This document shows positions 63,088 to 64,000 of a stretch of 64,000 bases of DNA, one piece after another. The first letter of the stretch is position 1. The number at the start of each line of letters is the position of its first letter. The translations under genes were made by a program, and so were the position numbers. The notes beneath the pieces were generated by a model, which saw nothing but the letters and a program-made list of their open reading frames with translations, ran no database searches and was not told the origin of the DNA. This stretch comes from Kibdelosporangium sp. MJ126-NF4 (lineage in GTDB: Bacteria; Actinomycetota; Actinomycetes; Mycobacteriales; Pseudonocardiaceae), in NCBI RefSeq assembly GCF_000826545.1, contig NZ_CDME01000008.1:1-64000 (forward strand), written 5' to 3'.

Positions 63088-63539
63088 CAGATCACCTCAC
63101 GCAGGCTCGCGCACCCGGCTGCGATCGATCCCAGCAACCCGGCCCGGTAACGGGACACCGACGGGACGAGTTCGCCCGCCTGCTTCTCGGCCGCCTTCAA
63201 CGCCTCGACCATCTTCTGCTTCGTCGCGGGGGCGGGAGCCGCGGCTGTGGTCGACGACGGCGGCGCGGACGCGGTGGTCTTCGGCGGGCGCTCCCGGTCC
63301 ACTTCGGCCTGCAACGCTGCCGCGTGCGCCGTGCGCGCCTTCGCGACCTCGCCCGCGCTGGCGGCGAGATCCGGTGCGGACTGGGCCAGCGCGGTCGCCG
63401 CGGCGGCGTCCTTGCGAGCCTGTTCGGCCAACGCTGCCAACGGATCCGGCGGCGGTGGCTGCTTGGGCTCCGCGGTACAGGCTGGCACCAGCGGGACGGC
63501 CAACACCGCCAGCAGGGCACGCCGGGAAACGCTCTTCAC
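63087..63539 (-). CDS. Small Ala/Pro-rich lipoprotein
   Basis: A 150-residue protein starting at GTG 63539. The signal peptide (SRRALLAVLAVPLVPAC) has a lipobox VPAC and twin arginines, so Tat or Sec export is possible. The rest is an Ala-rich helical region, a Thr/Ala/Pro-rich linker (about 95-115) and a helix with SVSRYRAGLLGSIAAGCASL near the C-terminus. It is coupled to the DUF4439 protein, with which it may form an envelope pair. Function unknown. Confidence 0.82.
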   Translation of the reverse strand: MKSVSRRALLAVLAVPLVPACTAEPKQPPPPDPLAALAEQARKDAAAATALAQSAPDLAASAGEVAKARTAHAAALQAEVDRERPPKTTASAPPSSTTAAAPAPATKQKMVEALKAAEKQAGELVPSVSRYRAGLLGSIAAGCASLREVI

Positions 63540-63657
63540 AAGGGGCCATCCTGCCAGCCCGTCGAACGGCTGGCAGGCGGCCTCCGCTGGACGAGATACG
63601 CTGGGCGCTACACACTCGATCGATCGAGACCATCATCCAGAACAGGAGCGGCGGAAC

Positions 63658-64000
63658 GTGGCGAACCAGCAAGGTGATCTCGGGGCGGCGCTGGAGCCCG
63701 TCGTGCGGGACGCCGTTGGCGCGGCGGGCTTCGAGCTCGAACAGCTCGACGTTCAGCGCGCCGGTCGTCGCAGCCTGCTCAAAGTGGTGGTCGACGCCGA
63801 GAACGGCATCGAGCTCGACCAGGTCGCGAGCGTCAGCCGCTCGCTGGCGGTCGTGCTCGACGAGCACGACCACGTGCTGGGCGGCCCGTACACCCTGGAA
63901 GTGACCTCGCCGGGGCTGGACAGGCCGCTGACCAAGCCGAGGCACTGGCGGCGGGCGCGGCTGCGCCTGGTGAAGGTGCGCACCGCCGAGGAGACGTTCA
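63658..64000 (+). CDS. rimP: Ribosome maturation factor RimP (partial at the right edge)
   Basis: The first 114 residues of RimP, which is needed for 30S subunit maturation. GTG 63658 follows AGGAG at 9 nt. Family segments are GFELEQLDVQRAGRRSLLKVVVD-type FELEQLDVQ strand, ELDQVASVSRSLAVVLDE and YTLEVTSPGLDRPL. The gene continues past the window and in actinobacteria is normally followed by nusA and infB. It is divergent from the small lipoprotein gene. Confidence 0.95.
   Translation, partial: MANQQGDLGAALEPVVRDAVGAAGFELEQLDVQRAGRRSLLKVVVDAENGIELDQVASVSRSLAVVLDEHDHVLGGPYTLEVTSPGLDRPLTKPRHWRRARLRLVKVRTAEETF

Noticed and set aside
1..64000. tRNA or rRNA genes
   Set aside because: No cloverleaf with T-loop GGTTCRANNCC pairing or rRNA-like sequence was recognised on reading through; a tRNAscan run would be needed to exclude them fully.

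Overview
The window is high-GC, gene-dense actinobacterial DNA. Several genes point to the order Pseudonocardiales (Amycolatopsis, Kibdelosporangium, Lentzea type): a mycothione reductase, a Rip1-type site-2 protease next to MEP-pathway genes, DUF2631 and DUF4439 proteins, a MapB-type methionine aminopeptidase, many GTG starts, and several promoters whose -10 lies about 7 nt before the start codon, suggesting leaderless mRNAs. The genus assignment is an inference. The core order rlmN - dxr - rip1 - ispG - GNAT - penicillin-binding lipoprotein - map - mtr - cysG - proS - DUF4439 - rimP matches, as I remember it, the Mycobacterium tuberculosis stretch Rv2880c to Rv2842c, so the window is a conserved chromosomal backbone with accessory insertions.

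Left part (1-14.3 kb): the start of a probable PadR-type regulator; a two-component system divergent from a four-gene operon (lipoprotein, HlyD-like adaptor, MacB-type ABC ATPase and permease) with 4-8 bp overlaps; a secreted S37 tripeptidyl aminopeptidase; a block of palindromic intergenic repeats; an amphi-Trp protein; an aliphatic amide module (amiE, amiS, amiC and a divergent MarR regulator) with two copies of a shared operator; a glycosyltransferase; and an antitoxin whose toxin partner is frameshifted.

Middle (13-33 kb): rlmN, a secreted cyclophilin, a PP2C phosphatase, an ArsC-like protein, a beta-carbonic anhydrase and a large lipoprotein. The isoprenoid/regulated-proteolysis cluster dxr-rip1-ispG-GNAT follows, interrupted by a solo-TnpB IS605-type element just before a penicillin-binding lipoprotein and map. 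Then come a FadR-type regulator with a perfect operator and a very large HrpA helicase.

32.2-36 kb is the most unusual part. It holds a secreted Asn/His-rich protein built almost entirely of about 20 repeats of 12 residues, a small chaplin-like secreted protein, and a class A penicillin-binding protein whose glycosyltransferase looks intact but whose transpeptidase has lost all three catalytic motifs. I infer a cell-surface or envelope-morphology locus.

Right part (36-64 kb): mycothione reductase, PEBP protein, M48, M15 and trypsin-like peptidases, bioF, a tetrapyrrole-methylase-like protein with a histone-H1-like tail followed by a PIG-L deacetylase, a second copy of the palindromic repeat, a PhoX-like enzyme, an SDR, an intact Phd/PIN toxin-antitoxin pair, cysG, a DEAD-box helicase, yaaA, mtnA overlapping a class II aldolase/SDR fusion (probable 5-deoxypentose or methylthioribose salvage), proS, several membrane-anchored proteins of unknown function, a decayed subtilisin-family gene, a YjbQ protein, a class V aminotransferase-like protein, and the start of rimP at the right edge. 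Most convergent gene pairs are separated by strong GC-rich hairpins.
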